Assembly: GCF_002892835.1 (NCBI RefSeq)
Contig: NZ_PJMB01000005.1
Span: 62,001-126,000 of the forward strand
DNA from: Arthrobacter sp. AFG7.2
GTDB taxonomy: Bacteria; Actinomycetota; Actinomycetes; Actinomycetales; Micrococcaceae
Reading direction: 5' to 3'
Length of the DNA stretch: 64,000 nucleotides
Shown: positions 50,486-59,476 of the stretch, piece after piece
Layout of the letters: each line of letters opens with the position of its first letter
Position numbering within the stretch: position 1 is the first letter of the stretch
The notes under the pieces: generated by a model
What the model saw: the letters and a program-made list of their open reading frames with translations, nothing else
Databases searched by the model: none
Told to the model about the DNA's origin: nothing
Made by a program: the position numbers and the translations under genes

Positions 50486-51612
50486 TGACGGACAACCTGG
50501 CTGCGCGTGAGGGAAGGAGCGCGGCTGCTGCGGCGAACAGCGCTGACGTGCTGTTCGAGCGCCGCGGCCGGCTGGGCGTCATCACCCTCAACCGGCCCAA
50601 AGCGGTCAACGCGCTGACAGCGGGAATGGTGGGCCGGCTTCTGCAACAACTCACGGCATGGGCGGACGACGACGGCGTTGCCACGGTTTTGATGCAGGGC
50701 GCCGGAGACCGGGGCCTGTGCGCCGGTGGCGACATCGTGGCAATCTACGAGGACATTCCTGAGGGCGGGGAACGAACAGCCCGCTTCTGGGAAACCGAGT
50801 ATCGGCTCAATTCCCTGATCGCGCGCTATCCCAAGCCCTATATGGCACTGATGGACGGGCTGGTGCTTGGTGGCGGGGTGGGAATTTCCGCGCACGGGTC
50901 CGTACGCGTGGTCACTGAACGCACCCGTACGGGGATGCCGGAAACCACCATCGGTTTTGCCCCGGACGTTGGTGGAACGTTCCTGCTGTCGCGCGCGCCC
51001 GGCGAAGCGGGAACCCACGCGGCCCTGACCGGGGCGCACCTGAACGGATCGGACGCGCTGTTCCTTGGCCTGGCCAGCCATTACGTCCCGTCCGAAAAGC
51101 TGCCAGGCCTGGTAGCGGCGCTGGAAAACGAAACAGCGGAAGCCGCCGTCGGCCGTTTCAGCGAGGAAGCTCCGCCGTCCGTCCTTGAGGGGCAGCGGGA
51201 CTGGATCGACAGCTGCTACGCCTCAGATGATGCCGAGGACATTGTCCGGCGCCTTCGCGGCTATGAGGGTGGCAACAGATCTGAAGCCTTGCACGCTGCC
51301 CACACCATCGAAGCGAAGTCGCCCACGTCGGTGAAAGTCACGCTGGCATCCCTGCGCAGGGTAAGGGGCCGGACGCTGGACGAAGCCCTGGCGCAGGAAT
51401 ACCGTGTTGGCCTTCGGTTCCTGGCAGCCCCGGACTTCCGGGAGGGCATCCGTGCCCAGGTGGTGGACAAGGACCGGAACCCGCGCTGGACGCCCCCTGC
51501 CCTCGCTGACGTTACGCAGGAACAGGTGGAGCGCTTCTTTGAGCCGCTTGGCAGCCGGGAACTGAACCTTGCCCGCGTTGACCTGGAGCCAAAGGAGCCT
51601 GACCATGCGTGA
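50485..51612 (+). CDS. 3-hydroxyisobutyryl-CoA hydrolase
   Basis: A 375-residue crotonase-fold enzyme. After a 20-residue lead it has RGRLGVITLNRPKAVNAL, GGDIVAIYED, MALMDGLVLGGGVGISAHGSVRV and GMPETTIGFAPDVGGTFLLSR, with the Glu and Asp that in HIBCH act in hydrolysis. The longer C-terminal part (about 230-370) is that of HIBCH and not of enoyl-CoA hydratase. ATG at 50485 shares a base with the mmsA stop. It releases 3-hydroxyisobutyrate for the mmsB enzyme encoded next. Confidence 0.9.
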   Translation: MTDNLAAREGRSAAAAANSADVLFERRGRLGVITLNRPKAVNALTAGMVGRLLQQLTAWADDDGVATVLMQGAGDRGLCAGGDIVAIYEDIPEGGERTARFWETEYRLNSLIARYPKPYMALMDGLVLGGGVGISAHGSVRVVTERTRTGMPETTIGFAPDVGGTFLLSRAPGEAGTHAALTGAHLNGSDALFLGLASHYVPSEKLPGLVAALENETAEAAVGRFSEEAPPSVLEGQRDWIDSCYASDDAEDIVRRLRGYEGGNRSEALHAAHTIEAKSPTSVKVTLASLRRVRGRTLDEALAQEYRVGLRFLAAPDFREGIRAQVVDKDRNPRWTPPALADVTQEQVERFFEPLGSRELNLARVDLEPKEPDHA

Positions 51613-52591
51613 CAACCTCCGGATTGCCTTCCTGGGCCTTGGCCATATGGGTGGACCCATGGCCATAAATCTGGTCAACGCCGGATATGCCGTGGCCGGG
51701 TTCGACGTGGTCCCGGAAGCCCGTGAAGCCGCCCGGGCCGGCGGGGTACCCGTTGCTGGCAGCGCTGCTGAAGCCGTTTCCGGAGCGGGGGTGGTCCTCA
51801 CGATGTTCCCCAGCGGCAGGCATGTTTTGGACGCCTACCGCGGCCAGGGCGGCCAACCGGGACTGCTGGCGGCGGCTGAGCCCGGATCCATGTTCCTGGA
51901 CTGCTCCACCATCAACGTTGAAGAAGCGCGGGAAGCAGCAGCCCTCGCTGTTGCGGCCGGCCACCGCTCGGTGGATGCCCCGGTGTCGGGCGGCGTGGTT
52001 GGCGCGGAAGCCGGCACGCTGACCTTTATGACGGGCGCGGACCCAGAGGACTTCGACGAGGTCCGGCCACTGCTGGAGGTCATGGGAAAGCGCGTGGTCC
52101 ACTGTGGCGGCCATGGCGCAGGACAGGCCGCCAAGATCTGCAACAACCTCATTCTCGGCGTCTCCATGATCGCTGTCAGCGAGGCCTTTGTGCTGGGAGA
52201 AAAGCTCGGGCTGTCCCACCAGGCGCTGTTTGATGTCGCCTCCGCTGCTTCGGGCCAATGCTGGGCCCTCACCACCAACTGCCCCGTGCCGGGACCGGTC
52301 CCCGCCAGCCCCGCCAACCGGGACTACCAGCCAGGCTTCGCCGGAGCCCTGATGGCCAAGGATCTTATGCTGGCCGTCAACGCCCTTCACAGCACCGGGG
52401 TAGCAGCCCGGATGGGTCCTCTCGCGGCGGAGATCTACGGTACGTTTGCGGCGGGGGAGGGCGCAGGCAGGGACTTTTCCGCCATCATCACTGACATCAG
52501 GGAGAGGTCCGGTCACGCGGCCGGCGAACCCAACACCTCAGCAGACAGTACGACGCACAACGCAGCGCAGGACGACGGGAGCCCGGAATGA
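51605..52591 (+). CDS. mmsB: 3-hydroxyisobutyrate dehydrogenase
   Basis: A 328-residue dehydrogenase of the HIBADH family. It has the Rossmann motif [20 protein letters not shown], the substrate loop [19 protein letters not shown] and the catalytic Lys in [13 protein letters not shown]. It oxidises 3-hydroxyisobutyrate to methylmalonate semialdehyde, the substrate of mmsA. AAAGGAG before the ATG at 51605, inside the end of the preceding gene. A 30-residue polar C-terminal extension is present. Confidence 0.94.
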   Translation: MRDNLRIAFLGLGHMGGPMAINLVNAGYAVAGFDVVPEAREAARAGGVPVAGSAAEAVSGAGVVLTMFPSGRHVLDAYRGQGGQPGLLAAAEPGSMFLDCSTINVEEAREAAALAVAAGHRSVDAPVSGGVVGAEAGTLTFMTGADPEDFDEVRPLLEVMGKRVVHCGGHGAGQAAKICNNLILGVSMIAVSEAFVLGEKLGLSHQALFDVASAASGQCWALTTNCPVPGPVPASPANRDYQPGFAGALMAKDLMLAVNALHSTGVAARMGPLAAEIYGTFAAGEGAGRDFSAIITDIRERSGHAAGEPNTSADSTTHNAAQDDGSPE

Positions 52592-53364
52592 CGGAATACG
52601 CGAACATCCTTGTGGAGCAGCGGGGCCGCGTGGGCCTGGTGACGCTGAACCGCCCGCAAGCATTGAATGCCCTGAACAAAGCCACTATGGAGGAACTGGT
52701 GTCGGCTGTGACGGCCATGGATTCCGATTCCGGTGTGGGAGCTGTGGTCATCACCGGCTCGGGCAAGGCCTTCGCCGCGGGTGCCGACATCAAGGAGATG
52801 GCGGACCAGGAGTACATGGACATGTACTCCGCCGACTGGTTCCGCGGCTGGGAGGACTTCACCCGGCTCCGCATCCCGACGGTTGCAGCGGTATCCGGGT
52901 TCGCTCTTGGGGGCGGCTGTGAGCTTGCGATGATGTGTGACCTGATCATCGCAGGGGACAACGCAAAGTTTGGCCAGCCGGAAATCAACCTGGGGGTCCT
53001 GCCGGGCATGGGCGGCTCACAGCGGCTCACCCGCGCCGTGGGCAAGGCCAAGGCCATGGACCTGATCCTCACCGGCAGGTTCATTGGAGCGGAGGAAGCT
53101 GACCGTTGCGGACTGGTGTCCCGGGTGGTTCCTGCGGAGGATGTGGTGGACGAGGCCCTGAAAGTCGCAGAGGTGATCGCGTCCAAATCCAAGCCTGTGG
53201 CCATGATTGCCAAAGAGGCCGTGAACGCCGCCTTCGAAACCGGACTGGCCCAGGGAGTCCTGGTGGAGCGCCGGTTGTTCCACTCCCTCTTTGCCACCGA
53301 GGACCAGAAGGAAGGCATGGCGGCGTTCACGGAGAAACGCCAGCCGGAGTTCAGGCACCGGTGA
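52588..53364 (+). CDS. Enoyl-CoA hydratase
   Basis: A 258-residue crotonase. [49 protein letters not shown] with one catalytic Glu and [20 protein letters not shown] with the other. In this operon it most likely hydrates methacrylyl-CoA in valine breakdown; it may also act in general beta-oxidation. It overlaps mmsB by ATGA, and its end overlaps the convergent flavoprotein gene by 14 bases. Confidence 0.93.
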   Translation: MTEYANILVEQRGRVGLVTLNRPQALNALNKATMEELVSAVTAMDSDSGVGAVVITGSGKAFAAGADIKEMADQEYMDMYSADWFRGWEDFTRLRIPTVAAVSGFALGGGCELAMMCDLIIAGDNAKFGQPEINLGVLPGMGGSQRLTRAVGKAKAMDLILTGRFIGAEEADRCGLVSRVVPAEDVVDEALKVAEVIASKSKPVAMIAKEAVNAAFETGLAQGVLVERRLFHSLFATEDQKEGMAAFTEKRQPEFRHR

Positions 53365-54328
53365 AGGCAAGGGACTCCCGGTAAGTGGCGAGGTCACGCT
53401 CCATTTCCTCAGCCATCAGGTGGTTATTGATGACGACGGCGGTCCAGGCTGCCGTTGCCGCGGAGGCAAGTACCTGCGCCTTCAGGTCTGAGACATTGCC
53501 CGCGGCCCACACCCCCGGGACGGACGTGGCGCCATCGGAGTCCGCCGCAAGGTAGGTTCCTGCTCCCATGGGATGCTCGGAGAGGGCCAGGCCAAGGCTG
53601 TCGAACGCTTCCAGCCGGGCCTGGGCCCGCGGCCCAACCACCAGGGCTTCCACGGCAATCTCCGGGCCTCCCGCCAGGGCGACACCCCGCAGTTGGTCAT
53701 GGTCAACCCTGAGGGCTTCCACTGCCCCGCCCACCACTTTGATCCCGCGCGCAGCAAGCTGTTCCGTTTCGGCGTCCGACGGGACAACCCTGTCGTTGAG
53801 GAACAGCGTGATATTGCTGCTCCACTGCCGGAAGAGCAGGGCCTGGTGGACCGACCACGGGCCGTTTCCCATGATCCCGATAGCCTTGTCCTGCACTTCC
53901 CAGCCGTGGCAAAACGGGCAGTGAAGGACGTCCCTGCCCCAGCGCTCGCGGAGGCCAGGGATGTCCGGCAGCTCATCCACCAGGCCTGTGGTGATCAGGA
54001 GCAGGCGGCCGCGAAGCTTCCTGCCGTCGTCGAGGGTTACCTCGAAACGCTGCGCCACGTTGCCACTTGTGGACACCACCCTGCCGCGGATGATGGCAGC
54101 ACCATACTGTTCTGCCTCGGCCCGGCCAATGGCCAGGAGCTCGCCGGGGCTGATGCCGTCACGGGACAGGAAACCGTGGACACCCCGGGCAGGGGCGTTG
54201 CGCGGTTCCCCGCTGTCAATCACAGCGACAGAGCGGCGGCTCCGGCCCAGCATCTGGGCGGCGCTGAGCCCTGCAGCGCCGCCACCGATGATCACCACGT
54301 CATAGGTCATTTCATTTCTGTTGCTCAT
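53351..54328 (-). CDS. Thioredoxin reductase-like NAD(P)/FAD oxidoreductase
   Basis: A 325-residue flavoprotein. The FAD motif is [19 protein letters not shown] near residue 10, the redox motif [16 protein letters not shown] (about 145-160) contains two cysteines CxxC as in thioredoxin reductases, and [13 protein letters not shown] opens the NADPH domain. Such proteins are common next to XRE or TetR regulators and may act on small disulfides or quinones. A regulator gene lies divergent at 54395 with a perfect palindrome between them. The start at 54328 has no clear ribosome site; a Met six codons later (54310) is possible. Confidence 0.85.
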   Translation of the reverse strand: MSNRNEMTYDVVIIGGGAAGLSAAQMLGRSRRSVAVIDSGEPRNAPARGVHGFLSRDGISPGELLAIGRAEAEQYGAAIIRGRVVSTSGNVAQRFEVTLDDGRKLRGRLLLITTGLVDELPDIPGLRERWGRDVLHCPFCHGWEVQDKAIGIMGNGPWSVHQALLFRQWSSNITLFLNDRVVPSDAETEQLAARGIKVVGGAVEALRVDHDQLRGVALAGGPEIAVEALVVGPRAQARLEAFDSLGLALSEHPMGAGTYLAADSDGATSVPGVWAAGNVSDLKAQVLASAATAAWTAVVINNHLMAEEMERDLATYRESLAFTGA

Positions 54329-54359
54329 GAATCCATGGTGCTGTGGCCCCTGACCCGGT

Positions 54360-54375
54360 AGCAAAGATCTTTGCT
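54360..54375. promoter_or_regulatory. Perfect 16-bp palindrome, candidate operator
   Basis: AGCAAAGATCTTTGCT is an exact palindrome, AT-richer than the flanks, and lies between the divergent flavoprotein and XRE-cupin genes (31 bases and 19 bases from the two starts). It is the likely binding site of the XRE regulator, controlling both genes. Confidence 0.7.
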
Positions 54376-54394
54376 GAAATGGCAAGATAAGGGC

Positions 54395-54985
54395 ATGGGT
54401 GACAGTGGCATGGGCAGTGGAACGGACGCAGTCCTGGCGGCGGTGGGGCCCCGGCTCAGAGCGCTCCGCCTGGCACGCGACATGACTTTGTCGGCTTTGG
54501 CCGAAGCCACAGGCATCTCGCTGAGTACGCTCTCGCGGCTGGAGTCCGGACAGCGGCGGCCCAACCTTGAGTTGCTGTTGCCCCTGGCCAGGGCGTACCA
54601 GGTTCCGCTTGATGAGCTGGTGGGGGCGCCGGCGACGGGTGACCCCCGGGTGCATCTGCGCCCTATCACTGTCAGGGGGATGACCATTGTCCCGCTGACC
54701 CGGAAACCGGGCGGCATCCAGGCCTACAAGCACATCCTGCCGGCGGGCCCGCTGGACCAGCCACATCCCCAGGTGCACGAGGGGTACGAGTGGCTGTATG
54801 TCCTCAACGGGAAGCTCCGTATGGTGCTGGGCAGCCAGGACCTGGTCCTCGGGGCCGGGGAAGCCGTCGAGTTCGACACCCGCGTGCCGCACTGGTTTGG
54901 GAGGGCGGACGGAAAAGCGGTGGAGTTCCTCAGCCTTTTTGGGACGCAGGGGGAGCGGATGCACGTCCGTGCAAAGCCGACGTAA
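54395..54985 (+). CDS. XRE-family regulator with C-terminal cupin domain
   Basis: A 196-residue regulator. The helix-turn-helix (about 15-70) reads RLRALRLARDMTLSALAEATGISLSTLSRLESGQRRPNLE, followed by a cupin domain (about 95-185) with HPQVHEGYEWLYVLNGKLRMVLG and FDTRVPHWFG, whose His and Glu could bind a metal or ligand. Such proteins (SinR/PuuR-like) are often repressors of adjacent oxidation genes. The ATG at 54395 is the first good start; TTG at 54371 would lie inside the palindrome. Confidence 0.9.
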   Translation: MGDSGMGSGTDAVLAAVGPRLRALRLARDMTLSALAEATGISLSTLSRLESGQRRPNLELLLPLARAYQVPLDELVGAPATGDPRVHLRPITVRGMTIVPLTRKPGGIQAYKHILPAGPLDQPHPQVHEGYEWLYVLNGKLRMVLGSQDLVLGAGEAVEFDTRVPHWFGRADGKAVEFLSLFGTQGERMHVRAKPT

Positions 54986-55059
54986 CTCCGGGTCCAGACT
55001 TTTTTCAGCTGCGTAAGGTAGACAGGCAGGGCAACGTGGAAGCAGACGGGGGAGTTGGA

Positions 55060-55713
55060 ATGCTGGGAATGGCTGCTGATACAGGCGGGTCGACAGATAA
55101 TCTCACCGGCCTGGTCGGTTTGGCTGCCCGGACCATCGAGCAGCTGGGTGAGTGGGGTGTGGGTGCCTTCACCCTTGCCGAAACCGTGGTGCCGCCCATC
55201 CCGAGTGAAGTGATCCTGCCGTTGGCTGGCTACCTCGCCAAGCAGGGATCCCTGAATCTGGTCCTCATCTTCATTACCAGCACCCTGGGGGCCTACCTTG
55301 GTGCGCTGTTCCTCTATTGGCTGGGCGCAAAACTGGGTCTCGAGCGTTCCATCCGCGGACTGTCCAGGTTGCCTTTGGTGGACCGGGAAGACTTCGAAAG
55401 GGCCGCAGGCTGGTTCCGCCGCCACGGCAGGTCCTCGATCTTTTTCGGCAGGCTGCTCCCCGGCGTGCGCAGCCTGATCTCCCTCCCGGCCGGAGCATCC
55501 GGCATGCCGCTAACCACCTTCAGCCTGTACACCGTCGCGGGCAGCGGTTTGTGGAACGCTGCGCTGATTGGCCTGGGATACCTCCTGGGAACCCAGTACC
55601 AGCTGATTGAAAAGTATTCGAAGTTCCTGAATTATGCGGTGTACGCTGCCCTGGCCGTTTTGGTGGCCGCGGTGGTGGTTCGGCGGCTTAAGCGGGAGAA
55701 ATTCCGGCCCTGA
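55060..55713 (+). CDS. DedA family membrane protein
   Basis: A 217-residue protein with the DedA features: ETVVPPIPSEVILPLAGYLA (the membrane re-entrant loop), GAYLGALFLYWLGAKLG, FERAAGWFRRHGRSSIFFGRLLPGVRSLISLPAGASGMP with the conserved acid and Arg residues. DedA proteins flip lipids such as undecaprenyl phosphate or phosphatidylethanolamine or act in pH homeostasis. The ATG at 55060 is six bases after GGGGGAG. It follows the XRE gene by 74 bases and may be cotranscribed. Confidence 0.9.
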   Translation: MLGMAADTGGSTDNLTGLVGLAARTIEQLGEWGVGAFTLAETVVPPIPSEVILPLAGYLAKQGSLNLVLIFITSTLGAYLGALFLYWLGAKLGLERSIRGLSRLPLVDREDFERAAGWFRRHGRSSIFFGRLLPGVRSLISLPAGASGMPLTTFSLYTVAGSGLWNAALIGLGYLLGTQYQLIEKYSKFLNYAVYAALAVLVAAVVVRRLKREKFRP

Positions 55714-55717
55714 CCGG

Positions 55718-56224
55718 TCAGTCCTGAAAGTCGCCGGCGTTCCGGCGGAAAGCTCCCAGGATGCGGATCAGCTGGTCCACATCGCCTGCATCAAAGCCCG
55801 GGGCGCTGAACACGCCGGCGTTAAGCGCCGCCGTCGAACGTTTCGCCAAGGTGCGTCCCGCTGCGGTGAGCTCAATGAGTGTTGTCCTGCCGTCGGTGGG
55901 ATGCCGGGAGCGCTCCACCAGTCCGGCGCGCTCAAGGCGGTCCACTGCATTCGTAATGGACGTGGGATGCACCTGGAGCAGTGCGCTCGCCTTATTCATG
56001 GGCAGGGAGCCTTTCCTGGCGAAACTTAGCAGCGCCAGGAGCTCATAGCGGGCAAACGTCAGCCCGAAAGGTTTGAGCGTGGTCTCGATCCGGGCCAGCA
56101 GGATCTGCTGCGTCCGCATAATGGCTGTGATGGCGGCCATGGAAGCGGCCGCGTCCCCCCAGCCGTGCTCCTCCCAGTTCCGCTGCGCTTCGGCAATGGG
56201 GTCGCGGGACAGCGAAGTATCCAT
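55718..56224 (-). CDS. MarR-family transcriptional regulator
   Basis: A 168-residue regulator. After a N-terminal dimer helix it has a winged helix: FARYELLALLSFARKGSLPMNKASALLQVHPTSITNAVDRLERAGLVERSRHPTDGRTTLIELTAAGR (given here in halves as ARYELLALLSFARKG and HPTSITNAVDRLERAGLV). The start is the Met at 56224 preceded by AAAGG. It is divergent from an acyl-CoA dehydrogenase gene with only about 100 bases between, which it presumably regulates, with an acyl-CoA or aromatic-CoA as the likely ligand type. Confidence 0.88.
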   Translation of the reverse strand: MDTSLSRDPIAEAQRNWEEHGWGDAAASMAAITAIMRTQQILLARIETTLKPFGLTFARYELLALLSFARKGSLPMNKASALLQVHPTSITNAVDRLERAGLVERSRHPTDGRTTLIELTAAGRTLAKRSTAALNAGVFSAPGFDAGDVDQLIRILGAFRRNAGDFQD

Positions 56225-56323
56225 GGAACACCTTTCCTGCCAGTGACGTGCCTCACTCTTTCTCCTGCCTTGTGAATATACTAGGACATCCAACGTTTGG
56301 TGGAGCGGAAGGGGCCGGAGCGC

Positions 56324-57508
56324 GTGGAGCTTGATGGACTCAACGGGACGCTCCCTTTCCCCGATGCTGACCTCATGTACATCGCGGATCTCCTGCCTGC
56401 CTCCGAGCGGAAGCGTTATCTCCGTATCCGGAAGTTCCTGCAGGCGCGCGTACGGGCATCATCCATTCCATACTGGAACCGCGAAGAGTTTCCCTTTGGC
56501 CTGCTGGCGGAAATGGGCACGTACGGCCTTGGCGCCCTCCATGTGGACGGCAGCTCCACCCTTTTCAAGGGCATGATGTACGTGGAGCTGGCAAGGGCGG
56601 ACGTATCCCTCTCTGCACTGGCCGGAATCCACAATGAACTGATCGTGGGCACGCTCACCGCGCTGGGTTCTGAGGAACAGAAGCTCCGTTGGCTGCCCGG
56701 CCTGAAGACCTTCACGCGCCTGGGCGCCTTTGCCCTGACCGAGCCGGAGCATGGCTCGGACATTTCCGGCGGGCTGGAGACATCCGCCCGGCTCGACGGC
56801 GGCACCTGGGTCCTGAGCGGCGCCAAGCGCTGGATCGGGGCGGCAACCATCGCCGACTTCGCGCTGGTCTGGGCTCGGGATGTGGAGGACCGGCAGGTCA
56901 AGGCCTTTATTGTCGAGACGGACAGGCCCGGCTATGCGGCCACCAAGATCTCCAACAAGATCGGCCTGCGGATCATGCAAAACGCCGATATCACGTTGGA
57001 TAGCGTGCGGATTCCGGCCGGCAACCTGCTGCCGGGCGCCACGGGCTTTTCCGCAGCGAACGGTCTATTGCGGGACTCGCGGGCCTGGGTGGGCTGGCAG
57101 GCGGCCGGAATCCAGCTTGCCGCGTTCGATGCCGCCCGTGCCTACTCACTGGCCCGCCGGCAGTTCGGGAGGGAACTGGCACGGTTCCAATTAGTCCAGC
57201 AGCAGCTCGCCGACATGCTGGGCAATGCCACGGCTTCACTGTCCCTCATGGTCCAGCTGGCACGTATCCGGGAGGAAGGAAAGCTCGAGATGGCACAGGC
57301 GGCCATGGCAAAAGCCACCACCACCAGGCTGGCGCGGGCCACGGTGGCCATGGGGAGGTCGCTGCTGGGCGGTAACGGCATCAGCGCGGACTATGAGATG
57401 GGCAAACTGTTCGGTGACGCCGAAATTCTCTATACCTACGAAGGCAGCTACGAGATCAACTCCCTCATCGTGGGTCGGGCCGTAACCGGGAAGTCAGCGT
57501 TCCTCTGA
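56324..57508 (+). CDS. Acyl-CoA dehydrogenase, glutaryl-CoA dehydrogenase-like
   Basis: A 394-residue acyl-CoA dehydrogenase. The FAD contacts appear in GAFALTEPEHGSDISG and WVLSGAKRWIGAATIADF; the middle has GIQLAAFDAARAYSLARRQFGRELARFQLVQQQLADM; the catalytic Glu is in LYTYEGSYEINSLIVGRAVTG, which is the glutaryl-CoA dehydrogenase pattern (YEG followed by GRAxTG). The GTG at 56324 has GGAAGGGG nine bases upstream; earlier in-frame TTG/GTG codons at 56297 and 56300 have none. TATACT at 56277 could be its -10 box. Regulated presumably by the divergent MarR. Confidence 0.87.
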   Translation: MELDGLNGTLPFPDADLMYIADLLPASERKRYLRIRKFLQARVRASSIPYWNREEFPFGLLAEMGTYGLGALHVDGSSTLFKGMMYVELARADVSLSALAGIHNELIVGTLTALGSEEQKLRWLPGLKTFTRLGAFALTEPEHGSDISGGLETSARLDGGTWVLSGAKRWIGAATIADFALVWARDVEDRQVKAFIVETDRPGYAATKISNKIGLRIMQNADITLDSVRIPAGNLLPGATGFSAANGLLRDSRAWVGWQAAGIQLAAFDAARAYSLARRQFGRELARFQLVQQQLADMLGNATASLSLMVQLARIREEGKLEMAQAAMAKATTTRLARATVAMGRSLLGGNGISADYEMGKLFGDAEILYTYEGSYEINSLIVGRAVTGKSAFL

Positions 57509-57567
57509 ATTCCCCCTTCTTCACCCCGGCCGGGCCGTTGTCCCGCCTGCCCGGCATGGGTAGCATC

Positions 57568-57591
57568 AAACACTAAGCCTACTTAGTGTTT
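57568..57591. promoter_or_regulatory. Perfect 10-bp inverted repeat, candidate operator of the SDR gene
   Basis: AAACACTAAG at 57568-57577 and CTTAGTGTTT at 57582-57591 are exact reverse complements with a four-base centre CCTA. It lies 33 bases before the SDR start. The high A/T content against the surrounding GC suggests a TetR- or MarR-type operator; it could also be a terminator of the preceding gene, but no T-run follows the stem. Confidence 0.65.
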
Positions 57592-57623
57592 ATCCCGGAT
57601 GTTCATTCGAAAGGGGAGGCGGC

Positions 57624-58610
57624 ATGCGCGTCAGGAATTCAGTGGTGGTTATTACCGGGGCGTCCAGCGGGATCGGCAGGGCCACTGCCCTGCGTTTCGC
57701 CACCAAGGGGGCCCGGCTGGTCCTGGCTGCCCGGGGAGCGGAATCGCTGGAAGCCGTCGCTGCTGCGTGCAGGAAACGCGGCGCGAATGCCATCGCCGTC
57801 CCCACCGACGTCACCGACGCCGGCAAGGTGGGGGAACTGGCCTCCCGCGCCGTCGAGGAGTTCGGGCGGCTGGATGTGTGGGTCAACAACGCAGCGGTCG
57901 GCGCCTTCGGCCTGCTGACCGAGATTCCGCCACAGGACTTCCAACGGGTATTGGATGTGAACATTACCGGCTACGTCAATGGTGCCCGGGCTGCGCTCAT
58001 CCGCCAGACAGCCCAGGGCTCGGGCACCCTGATCAATGTTTCGTCCATCGTGGCGGAAACCCCGGTGCCCTACTCCGCCGCGTATTCCATGTCCAAGGCC
58101 GCGGTACGGGCCCTCAGCATCAGCCTGCGCTCGGAACTGGCCCGTGAAGGTGTTACCGGCGTGAACGTGTGCACGGTCCTCCCGGCCACTATTGATACGC
58201 CGTTCTACCAGAACGCAGCCAACGTCACGGGCCGCCGCCCCAAGGCCATGCCCCCCGTGTACACGCCGCAGCGGGTGGCCAAAGCCGTGGTGAAGCTCGC
58301 AGCACACCCCCGGCGCGAAACGGTCGCGGGTGGACTGGGAGGCAGGCTTTTGGTCCTGCAGCACAAGTTCTCACCAGGCGCAGTTGAAGCGGCCATTGCC
58401 CGGCAGGTGGACCACCGCCAGCTCTCGCGGCGGCAGTCAGCCGCTGTGACTACAGGGAACCTTCACCAGGCGTCGCAGTACATCGGAACGGCTTCCACCA
58501 CCGGCGGATGGCACGGCCGACGGCGGACGGCGCAGCGGATGGCAGCGGGCGCGGGAGTACTGGCGGGGGCCGCAGTCGCACTGCGGAAGCGGCTGGGCCG
58601 ACGGCCCTGA
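57624..58610 (+). CDS. Short-chain dehydrogenase/reductase, with C-terminal extension
   Basis: A 328-residue SDR. VVITGASSGIGRATALRF is the cofactor motif (TGxxxGIG), DVWVNNAAVGAFG the NNAG-like motif, LINVSSIVAETPVPYSAAYSMSKAAVRAL contains the catalytic Ser, Tyr and Lys (Tyr-x-x-x-Lys). After residue about 245 there is a basic extension (ARQVDHRQLSRRQSAAV and TAQRMAAGAGVLAGAAVALRKRL) with a short hydrophobic part near the end that could anchor it to the membrane. Ribosome site AGGGGAGG. Substrate is not readable. Confidence 0.88.
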   Translation: MRVRNSVVVITGASSGIGRATALRFATKGARLVLAARGAESLEAVAAACRKRGANAIAVPTDVTDAGKVGELASRAVEEFGRLDVWVNNAAVGAFGLLTEIPPQDFQRVLDVNITGYVNGARAALIRQTAQGSGTLINVSSIVAETPVPYSAAYSMSKAAVRALSISLRSELAREGVTGVNVCTVLPATIDTPFYQNAANVTGRRPKAMPPVYTPQRVAKAVVKLAAHPRRETVAGGLGGRLLVLQHKFSPGAVEAAIARQVDHRQLSRRQSAAVTTGNLHQASQYIGTASTTGGWHGRRRTAQRMAAGAGVLAGAAVALRKRLGRRP

Positions 58611-58657
58611 GCTGTACCAGCCATCCCGCGCCACGCCGTCGTTCCGGCCGTACTTCC

Positions 58658-59443
58658 CTAGAGGTTCCTTTTGGCGTAGGCACGCAGCGCGTCCCGCACG
58701 AAACCGGCGCCCGCTTCGCCACCGTAGTTTGCTGCGAACCGGGCGTCGGCGACGTACATCTCCGCCAGCCCCTCCACATACCCCTTAACGTCCCCGCCGC
58801 TTTCAGACGCGGGAGTACCGGGGATGGACGTCAACCACTCAACGTGGCGCCGCGCCAGGTCCTGCGCTTCGGGGCTGTCAGCGGCGAGACCTGATCCGGA
58901 CGCCGCGATCCAGTCGCTGCCGAGCCTTTCGGCGCGGGACTTCCACTCCTGTTTCTGCCCGGCTCCCATGCCCCGCCACCAGGCATCGGCTGTGGCGTAT
59001 GCATCCTTGCCCCAGCGCTCCTCCACCTCGTCCTTGTACTGGGTGTGGTCGAAGCCGTCAAACATCTTTTCCGCCATGAGGTCGCCTCCTTCTTTCACTG
59101 TTTCGATTGTTTGCTGTACGGACAGGACCTGCCGCGCCAGCCGCTCCTGCTCCCGCCGGAGCCAGTCCAGGTGGCTGCTCAGCGCTTTGACCGTGTCTGT
59201 CTCGTGCTGGAAGACTTCGGCGATTGCCGGCAGCCCCAGCCCGAGTTCCCGGAGCAGGAGGGTCCGTTGAAGCTGCAGGAGCGCTGCCCCGTTGTAGTAG
59301 CGGTAGCCGTTATTCGCCACGCGGCTGGGTTTTAGAAGCCCGATGTCGTCGTAGTGCCGGAGCGTGCGGCTGGTAGTGCCTGCCATCCTGGCGACGTCCT
59401 GGATGGACCAGTCCACACCTGCCCCGGCTTCGGTTGCTTCCAT
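58658..59443 (-). CDS. MerR-family TipAL-like regulator with TipAS domain
   Basis: A 261-residue regulator. MerR helix-turn-helix: DWSIQDVARMAGTTSRTLRHYDDIGLLKPSRVANNGYRYY (about 11-50), coiled coil (about 75-118), and the TipAS drug-binding domain (about 125-261) with YKDEVEERWGKDAYATADAWW, GLAADSPEAQDLARRHVEWL and VEGLAEMYVADARFAANYGG. In Streptomyces the TipAS part binds thiopeptide antibiotics. Here an internal Met123 (59077) is preceded by AAGGAGG seven bases before, so a short form is probably also made, as for tipA. Confidence 0.92.
   Translation of the reverse strand: MEATEAGAGVDWSIQDVARMAGTTSRTLRHYDDIGLLKPSRVANNGYRYYNGAALLQLQRTLLLRELGLGLPAIAEVFQHETDTVKALSSHLDWLRREQERLARQVLSVQQTIETVKEGGDLMAEKMFDGFDHTQYKDEVEERWGKDAYATADAWWRGMGAGQKQEWKSRAERLGSDWIAASGSGLAADSPEAQDLARRHVEWLTSIPGTPASESGGDVKGYVEGLAEMYVADARFAANYGGEAGAGFVRDALRAYAKRNL
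59085..59091 (-). promoter_or_regulatory. Internal ribosome binding site for a TipAS-like short form
   Basis: On the minus strand AAGGAGG is at 59091-59085, seven bases before an in-frame ATG at 59077 that starts MAEKMFDGFDHTQYKDEV, the beginning of the TipAS domain. The match to the 16S tail is stronger than at the start of the full gene. Confidence 0.7.
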
Positions 59444-59476
59444 GCTCCGAGCGTAGGGGTTGACGCTGCGTCAAGG

